A DNA stretch of 15,746 bases from positions 1 to 15,746 of the forward strand of contig JALQXX010000033.1 in NCBI GenBank assembly GCA_023262965.1. Reading direction: 5' to 3'. Shown here in pieces: positions 1 to 7,102 of this stretch (positions are counted from its first letter, which is position 1; every line of letters begins with the position of its first letter). The position numbers were made by a program, and so were the translations under genes. The notes beneath the pieces are model-generated. The model did not search any database and was not told the origin of the DNA. It worked only from the letters and a program-made list of their open reading frames with translations. This stretch comes from Candidatus Marinamargulisbacteria bacterium (lineage in GTDB: Bacteria; Margulisbacteria; Marinamargulisbacteria; UBA817).

Positions 1-695
1 TTATCAGATGGAAGATTATCTCTAGATGTTTCATGATGCGCCAAAACATCCTTAAAATACGATGTCCAAGCGGTATGTTTTTTACCCCCCTCTTCTCGTG
101 TCAAATGAGGTCCCATAAGACCGTGCTCATAATCGGTACGGTCCTTGCGACTGAATGAACCAAACACATCCACACCGCTTAATAAGCCCTCTCTTTCTTG
201 CTTATCAACCGAATCCTTAGCCAATTTAAGAACCACATACACCATACGAACCATACCTAAATCATCTGACGTCAATGCTTCTGAAAAAAGTTGCTTATTA
301 AGAAGATAGTTACCCATTTTTTCTATAGTTGTTTGTCCCTCTAATTCCCCCGAGTTCTTAGCGTTAAAAAACGCAGAATTTTGCATAGCAACCACATCAA
401 TAATCTCATCCAATCGATCATATCCTTGACCATTTGTTAAACACGTCCACAATCTTTCTGATAGTGAATTTGTAGATTGTTGGACAGATCCTCCAGATGC
501 GCCCGCCACACCATACCCCCCCGGCACTACACCAGCCGCAGCTTCACCAGTTCGCCTATCCGCTAGTTTAATCCGCAATTTAGGGCCAGGCCCCGCATCT
601 CCAATTGATTTAACAAACCCACCCACTGTATGCATTTGGCCGTGACGCACCGTATGAAACTTAAAACCACCCATACCCGAAGACACACTATCCAT
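1..695 (-). CDS. Hypothetical protein, C-terminus cut by window edge
   Basis: I do not recognise this protein. The frame is open from the ATG at 695 to the left edge (231 codons plus 2 bases), so the C-terminus is missing. The start is supported by a Shine-Dalgarno-like AAAGGTGG about 8 bases upstream and by a promoter further up. There is no signal peptide or membrane segment. Residues 1-50 are basic and glycine-containing, and residues 50-75 are a Gly/Ala/Ser-rich linker (EAAAGVVPGGYGVAGASGGS). From about residue 78 a helical-looking domain begins, with segments such as LSERLWTCL, YDRLDEIIDVVAM and MVRMVYVVLKLAKDSV. Composition is lower in GC than in the genes to the right, and a run of seven G sits in the coding strand (516-522). 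The layout suggests a cytoplasmic protein with a flexible N-terminal part. It is a real gene by start signals and sustained frame; its function is unknown. Confidence 0.75.
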   Translation of the reverse strand, partial: MDSVSSGMGGFKFHTVRHGQMHTVGGFVKSIGDAGPGPKLRIKLADRRTGEAAAGVVPGGYGVAGASGGSVQQSTNSLSERLWTCLTNGQGYDRLDEIIDVVAMQNSAFFNAKNSGELEGQTTIEKMGNYLLNKQLFSEALTSDDLGMVRMVYVVLKLAKDSVDKQEREGLLSGVDVFGSFSRKDRTDYEHGLMGPHLTREEGGKKHTAWTSYFKDVLAHHETSRDNLPSD

Positions 696-733
696 CTAAA
701 AAACCACCTTTTAACTAAAAATTAAACTAAAGA

Positions 734-753
734 CTTAAGCCGGGCGGCCTAAG
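734..753 (-). other. Hairpin with U-rich tail (terminator or leader attenuator)
   Basis: Read on the minus strand, CTTAGGCC, loop GCCC and GGCTTAAG form an 8-bp stem containing one G-U pair. The following RNA is U-rich (TCTTTAGTTTAATTTTT). It lies downstream of the cmoB stop at 816, where a terminator of the thiG-thiH-cmoB unit would be expected. It also lies just after the predicted start site (about 760) of the left-edge gene, so it would be inside that gene's leader. Either role is possible; the U-tract is interrupted, which weakens the terminator reading. Confidence 0.45.
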
Positions 754-766
754 CTCAGTAATTTAT

Positions 767-795
767 AAAATATTATTAATTTAATGCTTTGTCAA
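767..795 (-). promoter_or_regulatory. Sigma-70-type promoter of the left-edge gene
   Basis: On the minus strand TTGACA (795-790) is followed by a 17-base spacer and TATTTT (772-767) in very AT-rich DNA. The -35 is a perfect consensus match and the spacing is ideal. Transcription would begin near 760, giving a leader of about 65 bases before the ATG at 695. The promoter lies just past the end of cmoB, so the left-edge gene need not depend on the thiG-thiH-cmoB transcript. Confidence 0.65.
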
Positions 796-815
796 TAAAA
801 ATATAGATGCCATTA

Positions 816-1781
816 TCAAACCGGATCTGCCACCAAGGCCACCCGACGCGGTGCGGGGTACCCTTCAATGGTTTTATCGGCATGCACAGGATCCAAAAAA
901 TCGCCTAACGACGGCCCCGAACTCCAGGGGGTGGTTCGTTGTTCTCGCGAGGTTGTCGCATCCACAGACAATACCGTAACACGCTTAAACCCCGAGCGAT
1001 GTAACATATGTTTCAGTGCCGATACCGATGGAATAAAATACACATTTCGCATACCCGCATACCGATCACCAGGAAAAAGCACCGTATCCGAATCATCCAT
1101 AATGACCAAGGTATCCAAAAACAATGCCGTCCCTTTGTGACCCGCTCGGCGCAATGTGTTCAATACATCCAAAGGCGATCGCTGATGATACAGCACCCCC
1201 ATAAACAATATCGCATCAAAAAAATCCGAAAACGCGTCCAGATGTTGCCACCCCAAGGGCAAATACTGCATCACCGGGTTTGCAACATAGTGTTGAATCA
1301 GCGCATATTGCGCAAACGTTAAGTCACTGGGATCCAATCCCAACACCATTTGTGGGGAATGGCTCAATGACCGCATCATATAATACCCATTGCCACACCC
1401 CACATCCACCACCCGTGCGCCCCTCAATCGATGCCACATCGGTTCAAATCGCTGCCATTTTATACGCGAATCCCATTCCGCATCCAAAAACGACGTTCCC
1501 ACTACAAAAGGCCCTTTCCGCCATGGCATTAATGCCCGAAAGGCCCCCATATCCAAGGGATGCTCGCCCTGTATGCGTACCGCACCATCATAATCCGAGC
1601 ACAAATCATACCCCCCACCTGAAACCCCCGCCAACACCGACCAAAATCGCTGGGAATTGGGATTATGCCACGTAACCAATCGCTCCCGCAAATACCCCCA
1701 CAATCGATCATGATTCACTCGCGGCCACGAAGGCAGTCCGGCCATCACCCCCGACACCCACTCCCAATACCGATCGCGCAT
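816..1781 (-). CDS. cmoB: tRNA U34 carboxymethyltransferase CmoB
   Basis: CmoB transfers a carboxymethyl group from carboxy-S-adenosylmethionine (Cx-SAM) to 5-hydroxyuridine at tRNA position 34, giving cmo5U, which broadens wobble decoding. The 321-residue length is close to the 323 of E. coli. A Rossmann methyltransferase core has the motif DVGCGNG (126-132). Residues reported to bind Cx-SAM in E. coli are present at a constant offset of minus two: K89, W103, K108, G128, M194, Y198 and R313. Strongly matching blocks are MPWRKGPF, MGVLYHQRSPL, PGDRYAGMRNVYFIPS and EGYPAP. I chose the ATG at 1781, with GGGGTGG 8 bases upstream, over a GTG at 1793, which has no spaced ribosome site. The gene starts 18 bases after the thiH stop and is probably co-transcribed with it. 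The Cx-SAM synthase CmoA is not in this window. Confidence 0.95.
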   Translation of the reverse strand: MRDRYWEWVSGVMAGLPSWPRVNHDRLWGYLRERLVTWHNPNSQRFWSVLAGVSGGGYDLCSDYDGAVRIQGEHPLDMGAFRALMPWRKGPFVVGTSFLDAEWDSRIKWQRFEPMWHRLRGARVVDVGCGNGYYMMRSLSHSPQMVLGLDPSDLTFAQYALIQHYVANPVMQYLPLGWQHLDAFSDFFDAILFMGVLYHQRSPLDVLNTLRRAGHKGTALFLDTLVIMDDSDTVLFPGDRYAGMRNVYFIPSVSALKHMLHRSGFKRVTVLSVDATTSREQRTTPWSSGPSLGDFLDPVHADKTIEGYPAPRRVALVADPV

Positions 1782-1799
1782 GGTATAGCCCACCCCAGC

Positions 1800-2873
1800 T
1801 TACCCCCGCATTAAAAAATGACGATCCCAATCCTTTACAACCGCATCCAAACCACGCGCCCCCAACATCGCTCGAATATCAGCCAATGATCGATGATCCG
1901 ACGTTTCAAACTGCTCATCCGCCACAACACCCGAATACCCACCCGGAGATGTTATCGATTCCGCACTCATATCGGTAATGCCCAATCCAATTAACCCATC
2001 CCGTAACGCCACCGACTCCCGAGTGGATAAGGTAATCCCCAAATCCGGAAACAAACACCGAAACCCACACACCAATTGCACCAATTGCCGGTCCGTTACC
2101 CGTTGCAAAGACGCGCCCCCATCAAATAACGTCGTAATCCGCGGGAACGAAACCCCCCACTGCGTCTGCCAATACCGCTTGTATAAATACCGCAAATGAT
2201 CCACCAAGGCAACCGCCTCAAACTGCCAATCACTTAATCCCAACAAGGCCCCAATCGTCACCCGTATAATCCCCGCTTGTGCCGCACGATCCGGCGTATT
2301 CAACCGATAATCAAATCGCCGTTTTTTGCCGCTCAAATGATACATTAAATAACGGTCCTTATGATAGGTCTCCTGATACACCGTTACCGCATCCAGCCCC
2401 AAATCAATCAGCGCTTTATAATCCGCCCCATCCAAGGGCTGAACCTCCATGCCAACCTGCGCCATATACGGCCGCACCAAGGGCAGTATCCGCGTAAAAT
2501 ACGTCATTTCAACATCTTTGGATGATTCCCCTGTTAATAACAATACATGCTGAAACCCTTTTTGTTGCAAAATAGCCACATTTTCAGATACATCCGCATC
2601 GGTCAAGGTATACCGGTTAATATCTCGGTGATAACTAAACCCGCAATACGTGCAGTGGTTATAGCAATAATTGGACAAATACAAGGGAACAAACAACCGA
2701 ATCACCGATCCAAATCGTTGCCGTGTCAATGCAACCGCTCGTTGGGCCAATGCTTCCAACTGATCGTCGGTTAATTCGGTAAAAATAGCGTACGGTTGGG
2801 CCAATAAATCATCAATCGATGCCCCAGGAACCTTAGCAGGAATCCCTTCCCATCGTCTGTGGGTATCCGTCAT
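1800..2873 (-). CDS. thiH: Thiazole biosynthesis radical-SAM tyrosine lyase ThiH
   Basis: ThiH is a radical SAM enzyme that splits tyrosine into p-cresol and dehydroglycine, the glycine-derived precursor used by ThiG to build the thiazole of thiamine. The protein has 357 residues (E. coli 377). The cluster-binding motif CxxxCxxC is present as CYNHCTYC (C70, C74, C77), right after the family block LYLSN. Other ThiH blocks are MEVQPL, VYQETYH, TPDRAAQAGI, VSFPR and LSTRES, and the C-terminal KDWD. I chose the ATG at 2873, 20 bases after the thiG stop. A longer frame starting at 2993 would lie inside thiG and adds residues unlike the family. No clear Shine-Dalgarno is visible, so translation may be coupled to thiG. 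The oxygen-sensitive ThiH route, as opposed to the ThiO oxidase route, suggests an anaerobic or facultative lifestyle (inference). Confidence 0.95.
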   Translation of the reverse strand: MTDTHRRWEGIPAKVPGASIDDLLAQPYAIFTELTDDQLEALAQRAVALTRQRFGSVIRLFVPLYLSNYCYNHCTYCGFSYHRDINRYTLTDADVSENVAILQQKGFQHVLLLTGESSKDVEMTYFTRILPLVRPYMAQVGMEVQPLDGADYKALIDLGLDAVTVYQETYHKDRYLMYHLSGKKRRFDYRLNTPDRAAQAGIIRVTIGALLGLSDWQFEAVALVDHLRYLYKRYWQTQWGVSFPRITTLFDGGASLQRVTDRQLVQLVCGFRCLFPDLGITLSTRESVALRDGLIGLGITDMSAESITSPGGYSGVVADEQFETSDHRSLADIRAMLGARGLDAVVKDWDRHFLMRG

Positions 2874-2893
2874 TGAGAACCAATCCGAATACA

Positions 2894-3661
2894 CTAGCGC
2901 AAAAAACCCGTTAACGGTGATGAGGCGGCTGCCATCAATCGCTCCCCCGCAACACCCGACACATAGGCCAAACGCCCCGCATCCACCGCCCACTTAAAGG
3001 CCCTGGCCATCGCAACCGGATCCCGAGCTGTGGCAATAGCGGTATTCACCAACACCGCATCCGCCCCCATCTCCATCGCCTCACTGGCATGAGACGGCGC
3101 CCCCAACCCCGCATCAACAATCACCGGAACAGACGATTGATCCACAATAATCCGCAATTGATCCCGTGTCGCAAGCCCCCTATTGGTGCCTATCGGGGCC
3201 CCCAAGGGCATCACCGCCGGACATCCCACATCCTCCAATCGCTTACAGGCCACCGGATCCGCATGAATATAGGGCAACACAATAAATCCCTCTTTAACCA
3301 ATACCGCCGCCGCCGCAACCGTTTCAATGGTATCCGGCAGTAGATGATTGGGCTCCGGCGTAACTTCCAACTTAACCCAGGGCGATTTGCTACCCCCCAA
3401 ACGCGCCAACCGAATGGCCTCCGCCGCCGTTCGCGCCCCCGATGTATTGGTTAGCAAAATCGTATCGTTCACAGCAATCGCATCCAAAAAAGCATCCTTC
3501 GGCTGCTGCAAATCCACGCGCCGTAACGCCGCTGTTACAATATGCGACCCACCCGCCACAATCGCATCCGCCATAACCGAATGCGACGAAAACTTCCCCG
3601 TCCCCATTAACAATCGCGACCGTATAGTGTAGCCAGCAATCTTAAAATCCAACGTTGTCAT
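2894..3661 (-). CDS. thiG: Thiazole synthase ThiG
   Basis: ThiG condenses 1-deoxyxylulose 5-phosphate, dehydroglycine and sulfur carried as ThiS thiocarboxylate into the thiazole phosphate of thiamine. At 255 residues it has full family length (E. coli 256). The TIM-barrel markers are in order: GTGKF (20-24), ALRRVD (45-50), [11 protein letters not shown] (72-82), the Schiff-base lysine K97 in [13 protein letters not shown] (129-136), [11 protein letters not shown] (152-162), [11 protein letters not shown] (182-192) and VLVNTAIA (203-210). It heads the minus-strand unit thiG-thiH-cmoB. The ThiS carrier and ThiF adenylyltransferase are not in this window and must be encoded elsewhere. No good Shine-Dalgarno precedes the ATG; weak promoter-like hexamers lie close to it. 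No TPP riboswitch is visible in the 104 bases before pheS. Confidence 0.96.
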   Translation of the reverse strand: MTTLDFKIAGYTIRSRLLMGTGKFSSHSVMADAIVAGGSHIVTAALRRVDLQQPKDAFLDAIAVNDTILLTNTSGARTAAEAIRLARLGGSKSPWVKLEVTPEPNHLLPDTIETVAAAAVLVKEGFIVLPYIHADPVACKRLEDVGCPAVMPLGAPIGTNRGLATRDQLRIIVDQSSVPVIVDAGLGAPSHASEAMEMGADAVLVNTAIATARDPVAMARAFKWAVDAGRLAYVSGVAGERLMAAASSPLTGFLR

Positions 3662-3671
3662 ACTACTCTAC

Positions 3672-3700
3672 ATAGTAGCCAAAAGGCCGAATTGCATCAA
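3672..3700 (-). promoter_or_regulatory. Possible thiG promoter
   Basis: On the minus strand TTGATG (3700-3695), a 17-base spacer and TACTAT (3677-3672) match sigma-70 hexamers at four of six positions each. The -10 ends 10 bases before the thiG ATG, so the leader would be only a few bases long or absent. A small inverted repeat, TACTA and TAGTA with 7 bases between, overlaps the -10 and the start codon. This is the best candidate in the gap but not a strong one. Confidence 0.35.
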
Positions 3701-3729
3701 TATCTCTGCATAAATATCATTTTTAGAAA

Positions 3730-3758
3730 TTGTTTTTTTACGACGAATTCGGTATGAT
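3730..3758 (+). promoter_or_regulatory. pheS promoter, leaderless arrangement
   Basis: TTGTTT (3730-3735), a 17-base spacer and TATGAT (3753-3758) form a promoter whose -10 matches consensus at five of six positions. The -10 ends 7 bases before the pheS ATG (3766), so transcription should begin at or next to the A of the start codon. There is no Shine-Dalgarno sequence and no room for a T-box or a leader peptide. Confidence 0.6.
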
Positions 3759-3765
3759 CTGTCTA

Positions 3766-4761
3766 ATGACGATTTTAAGCGAATTAGAAACGATTGCATC
3801 GGAACTCGATCAATCCATCCCCACCAGCCAAACCATTGACGACTTACTTCACATAAAAGAAACGTATTTTGGCAAAAACGGCCGGGTTTCTGGTATCGCC
3901 AAAACCATTCATACCGCTACAGATTCCGAAAAGCCCCTTATTGGCCGCCATATAAATACATTAAAATCCACGTATTTAAAGCAAGTAGAGGATCGGATTG
4001 CCACCATTCAAACCGACGCATTCAATACCCAATTGCGCAATGAAACCATTGACGTAACCTTACCGGGACGTCGCTGCGCCACCGGCTGTCGCCACCCGCT
4101 ATCCGCGGCACAAGCCCGATTGGTAGCTATCTGCGAATCATTGGGGTTTTCAGTCGCCACTGGCCCTATTATTGAAGACATGTTCCATAACTTTGAGGCC
4201 CTTAATATTCCTCCAAATCACCCGGCTCGGGACATGCATGACACCTTCTATGTAAGTAAGGAAAGCGTCTTACGAACCCACACATCATCCGTGCAAATCC
4301 GTCACATGCAAAGCGGACCCCCGCCCTATAAAATTGTGGCGCCTGGGCAGGTATTTCGTCACGACCAAGATCGCACCCACTCCCCCATGTTTCACCAGCT
4401 CGAAGGGTTGTATGTTGATACCGACGTATCGCTCCCGCAATTGATTCACGTGTTAAAAACCATTCTTCATCGGTTTTTTGATGCCGAGTACCCGGTTCGG
4501 TACCGTTCCAGTTATTTTCCGTTCACAGAACCCTCGATTGAAGTGGATATTCAATTGCCTCGTAGTAGTGACTGGTTGGAAGTATTGGGTGCCGGCATGG
4601 TTCACCCCGCTGTATTGCGATCGGTGGGCGTTGATCCCGATGTGTATACCGGATTTGCCTTTGGACTGGGTATCGATCGCCTGGCGATGATTGCCGGGGG
4701 TGTGCCGGACATTCGATCATACTACGATAATAATACGCAATTTTTAAGGCGGGAGGTATAG
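3766..4761 (+). CDS. pheS: Phenylalanyl-tRNA synthetase alpha subunit PheS
   Basis: PheS is the catalytic subunit of the alpha2-beta2 phenylalanyl-tRNA synthetase, a class II enzyme that activates phenylalanine and charges tRNA-Phe. It has 331 residues (E. coli 327). An N-terminal coiled-coil arm (about 1-90) that contacts tRNA precedes LPGRR (99-103) and the catalytic core. Motif 2 is FRHDQDRTHSPMFHQLEG (197-214) and motif 3 is GFAFGLGIDRLAM (296-308). The A298 position corresponds to the E. coli A294 that sets amino-acid pocket size, and it is the normal alanine here. I chose the ATG at 3766 because the protein then begins like known PheS; upstream starts at 3730 and 3754 fall inside the promoter hexamers. 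No Shine-Dalgarno is present, consistent with a leaderless mRNA. pheT follows after 3 bases. Confidence 0.97.
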   Translation: MTILSELETIASELDQSIPTSQTIDDLLHIKETYFGKNGRVSGIAKTIHTATDSEKPLIGRHINTLKSTYLKQVEDRIATIQTDAFNTQLRNETIDVTLPGRRCATGCRHPLSAAQARLVAICESLGFSVATGPIIEDMFHNFEALNIPPNHPARDMHDTFYVSKESVLRTHTSSVQIRHMQSGPPPYKIVAPGQVFRHDQDRTHSPMFHQLEGLYVDTDVSLPQLIHVLKTILHRFFDAEYPVRYRSSYFPFTEPSIEVDIQLPRSSDWLEVLGAGMVHPAVLRSVGVDPDVYTGFAFGLGIDRLAMIAGGVPDIRSYYDNNTQFLRREV

Positions 4762-4764
4762 GTC

Positions 4765-7059
4765 ATGTTGGTATCGTACAATTGGTTATCGGAATGGTGC
4801 ACACTTCCCTCAGTGGATAGGCTGATTGAGGATTTGAATCGTATTGGATTTGAAGTGGAGTCCATCCACACAAAGGGGCGGGACTTAAAAAAGATCGTTG
4901 TGGGGCATATTACACGTTTTGAAAAACACCCGGAAGCCAAGCGATTGCGTGTTGCACAGGTATCCATTGGCAAAAAGACCATTCAATTGGTGACAGCCGC
5001 CACCAATGTGTCGGAAGGGGATCGTATTCCCGTAAGCTTGCCAGGTGCTGTATTAGCCGATGATCTGACCATTACAGAAAGTACCTTGCGCGGGGTGCTG
5101 TCCCAGGGGATGATGTGTTCCGCCGTTGAATGCGGGTTAACCGAATCCGCACCCGGGGTTTGGGTCTTACCCCCAGATACCCCGATTGGCGTGGACTTTA
5201 TTAAACACGCTCAATTAATCGATACCATTCTTGATGTCGCCATTTTACCCAATCGGGGTGACGCTATGAGCCTATTTGGACTCGCACGCGACCTATCCGC
5301 CCTGTATAAAAAACCACTGCCTAAAAAAATAGCCCCCCCATCACCCAATGGGCACCCATCCAATGTAGATTGCCGTATCCATCATGACGCCTGCACCTAC
5401 TACCGTGCGCAACGCATGACCGGCATTCATAACACCCACACCCCACTGCATTTTCAAACGCGCTTGTATTACACCGGGCACCGCCCCATTTCGTGGATTG
5501 TGGATGTCACCAACATTGTCTTGGTTGAGACCGGTCAGCCTCTTCACGCCTTTGATGCCACAGGCATTACTCAAATTGATGTGGACACATCCCCCGATAC
5601 AGCCATTTCGTTATTAAACGACGACACCATTCCCTTGGATGAGGACACCCTGACTATTCGGGTAAATCAAACGCCGGCCGCTATTGCAGGCATTATGGGC
5701 GCAACCGATTTTTCCGTCACACCCCAAACACACAGCATTATTCTGGAAGCTGCCCAATTTGACCCCCACACCATACGCCAAACAGTCAAGCGATTGATAC
5801 TGCGATCCGAAAGTGCCATGCGATTTGAAAAACACGGGGACCCCGCTGCCGTCAACCGTGCCATTCATCGATGTATGGCCTTGTTTCATCACTATGATCC
5901 CCACACATTCGCGGCTCACGATCCCGTAGAATGCGGCCATTTGCCACTAGAGCCTGTTACGATTCCCTTTCCATGGCCACGCATTCGCCAGCTACTGGGC
6001 ATTTCAATAACCCGTCAACGCGCTATTCGTCACCTGAACCAACTGGGATTTGATGTGACTAACGACACCATTGCCATCCCCTGCTGGCGTATTCATGATT
6101 GCAGCGATTGGCCCGATATTGCCGAAGAAATCATCCGTTTTACGGCCATTGATACCTTAAAACCACAACCCCTCTCTCGTATGATCCCCATCACCCACGA
6201 CCCCATGTGGACCGCTCGTGAATCCCTTGCTCAAACAGCCGTCGCCATCGGGTTCACCGAAGTGATCCCCTTCCCACTGAACGAATCCGACCCCGTAGCC
6301 AACCAGCCCCGTGTGTTAAACCCAATCAATGCCAGCTTAACCACGCTGCGATCCAGCAGCTTTGAATCCCTGATTACGATTGCCGCATCCAACGCGGCGC
6401 GCCATAAAACGCCCTGTCGATTATTTAGCATTGGCCCGGTTTGGTCGCCAAAGGGGGATGAATCTTGGGTGTTTTCGGCCTTAATGCAAGGGCCAAATCA
6501 TCACAGCCCCTATTTGCCCGATCATCACCAGCCCATCGATTTTTACGATCTTCGGGGTGTGATTGATCACCTACTGGGTACCGAAGGCCTGGCCGTCGAA
6601 CAAACCGAAATCCCCACCCTTCACCCGGGTCAAACCGCCGCTATCTACAAAAATGGTGACCGTATTGGGGTTGTCGGAATGGTTCATCCACAGATTACCC
6701 AAGCGCAGAACCTGCCCGCTACAGGATTCATGGAATGGACCATCACACCCACGCCTCATGTGTGGCCCCAATACGATGTCTCATCCCGCTACCAAGGCAC
6801 AACACGCGATACCACGTATGTTGTAACCGATACAACGGTACCCATTGGCCGCATACTTGATATACTAATGAATAATAAACCTCTCGTTTGCCACAACATC
6901 GTTCTTTGCGGCTATTTCACCAAAAATGATGCGGTTCATGTATCCTTTCGCATGACCTACCAAGCCTGGGATGACGTTTTGGACACGGTCGTTGTTAACG
7001 GCATCCACGAAGAATTCTCCAAACGTGTGATTCGTGAATTGCCATGCCGTTTTCCGTAA
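4765..7059 (+). CDS. pheT: Phenylalanyl-tRNA synthetase beta subunit PheT
   Basis: PheT pairs with PheS, binds tRNA-Phe and removes tyrosine misattached to it. It has 764 residues, a little under the usual 790-800. In order I see an EMAP-type tRNA-binding OB fold (about 40-150; FEKHPEAKRLRVAQV), the B3/B4 editing domain (about 205-375; RPISWIVDVTNIV, GQPLHAFD, RFEKHGDP), the B5 domain (about 400-470; WPDIAEEIIRF supplies metal-binding acidic residues), a catalytic-like core, and a C-terminal FDX-ACB anticodon-binding domain (about 672-764; RDTTYVV, SFRMTYQ). A strong Shine-Dalgarno, GGGAGG, lies 8 bases before the ATG, inside the last codons of pheS. Base composition changes inside the gene: the first 500 bases have more G than C, the next 500 have far more C than G. 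Confidence 0.97.
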   Translation: MLVSYNWLSEWCTLPSVDRLIEDLNRIGFEVESIHTKGRDLKKIVVGHITRFEKHPEAKRLRVAQVSIGKKTIQLVTAATNVSEGDRIPVSLPGAVLADDLTITESTLRGVLSQGMMCSAVECGLTESAPGVWVLPPDTPIGVDFIKHAQLIDTILDVAILPNRGDAMSLFGLARDLSALYKKPLPKKIAPPSPNGHPSNVDCRIHHDACTYYRAQRMTGIHNTHTPLHFQTRLYYTGHRPISWIVDVTNIVLVETGQPLHAFDATGITQIDVDTSPDTAISLLNDDTIPLDEDTLTIRVNQTPAAIAGIMGATDFSVTPQTHSIILEAAQFDPHTIRQTVKRLILRSESAMRFEKHGDPAAVNRAIHRCMALFHHYDPHTFAAHDPVECGHLPLEPVTIPFPWPRIRQLLGISITRQRAIRHLNQLGFDVTNDTIAIPCWRIHDCSDWPDIAEEIIRFTAIDTLKPQPLSRMIPITHDPMWTARESLAQTAVAIGFTEVIPFPLNESDPVANQPRVLNPINASLTTLRSSSFESLITIAASNAARHKTPCRLFSIGPVWSPKGDESWVFSALMQGPNHHSPYLPDHHQPIDFYDLRGVIDHLLGTEGLAVEQTEIPTLHPGQTAAIYKNGDRIGVVGMVHPQITQAQNLPATGFMEWTITPTPHVWPQYDVSSRYQGTTRDTTYVVTDTTVPIGRILDILMNNKPLVCHNIVLCGYFTKNDAVHVSFRMTYQAWDDVLDTVVVNGIHEEFSKRVIRELPCRFP

Positions 7060-7066
7060 CCGCCAA

Positions 7067-7095
7067 TTGGTTAATTGCCACGGATTTGGTACACT
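7067..7095 (+). promoter_or_regulatory. ispH promoter, leaderless arrangement
   Basis: TTGGTT (7067-7072), a 17-base spacer and TACACT (7090-7095) lie entirely in the 43-base gap between pheT and ispH. The -10 hexamer ends 7 bases before the ATG at 7103, the same geometry as at pheS, and the same TACACT hexamer serves the tRNA-Phe gene. No Shine-Dalgarno is present. Confidence 0.55.
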
Positions 7096-7102
7096 AACCG
7101 TC

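Noticed and set aside
868-1675. Plus-strand open frames opposite cmoB
   Set aside because: Pro/His-rich translations typical of the antisense of a G-rich gene, while cmoB on the other strand is unmistakable.
2874-2993. Longer thiH start at 2993 overlapping thiG
   Set aside because: The extra 40 residues are Gly/Cys-rich and out of frame within thiG; the family N-terminus fits the ATG at 2873.
3687-3752. Inverted repeat CCGAATT (3687-3693) and AATTCGG (3746-3752) as an operator
   Set aside because: Seven-base arms 52 bases apart are plausible by chance in about 100 bases; the second arm touches the pheS -10, but there is no further symmetry.
3662-3765. TPP riboswitch upstream of thiG
   Set aside because: I looked on the minus strand for the conserved thi-box parts (CUGAGA and the ACCUGAUCUGG-type region) and found none; the gap is also shared with the pheS promoter and is too short.
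3662-3765. T-box or attenuator leader peptide for pheS
   Set aside because: The predicted start site is at the ATG, so there is no leader RNA; no T-box sequence or Phe-rich leader frame is visible.
5341-5940. Minus-strand open frames inside pheT
   Set aside because: They have no ribosome site or recognisable protein content and lie opposite well-conserved pheT domains; they are shadows of its composition.
7034-7102. Longer ispH start at the GTG at 7034
   Set aside because: It would overlap pheT and add residues not found in IspH; the ATG at 7103 gives the usual start shortly before GFCAGV and sits at the expected distance from a promoter.
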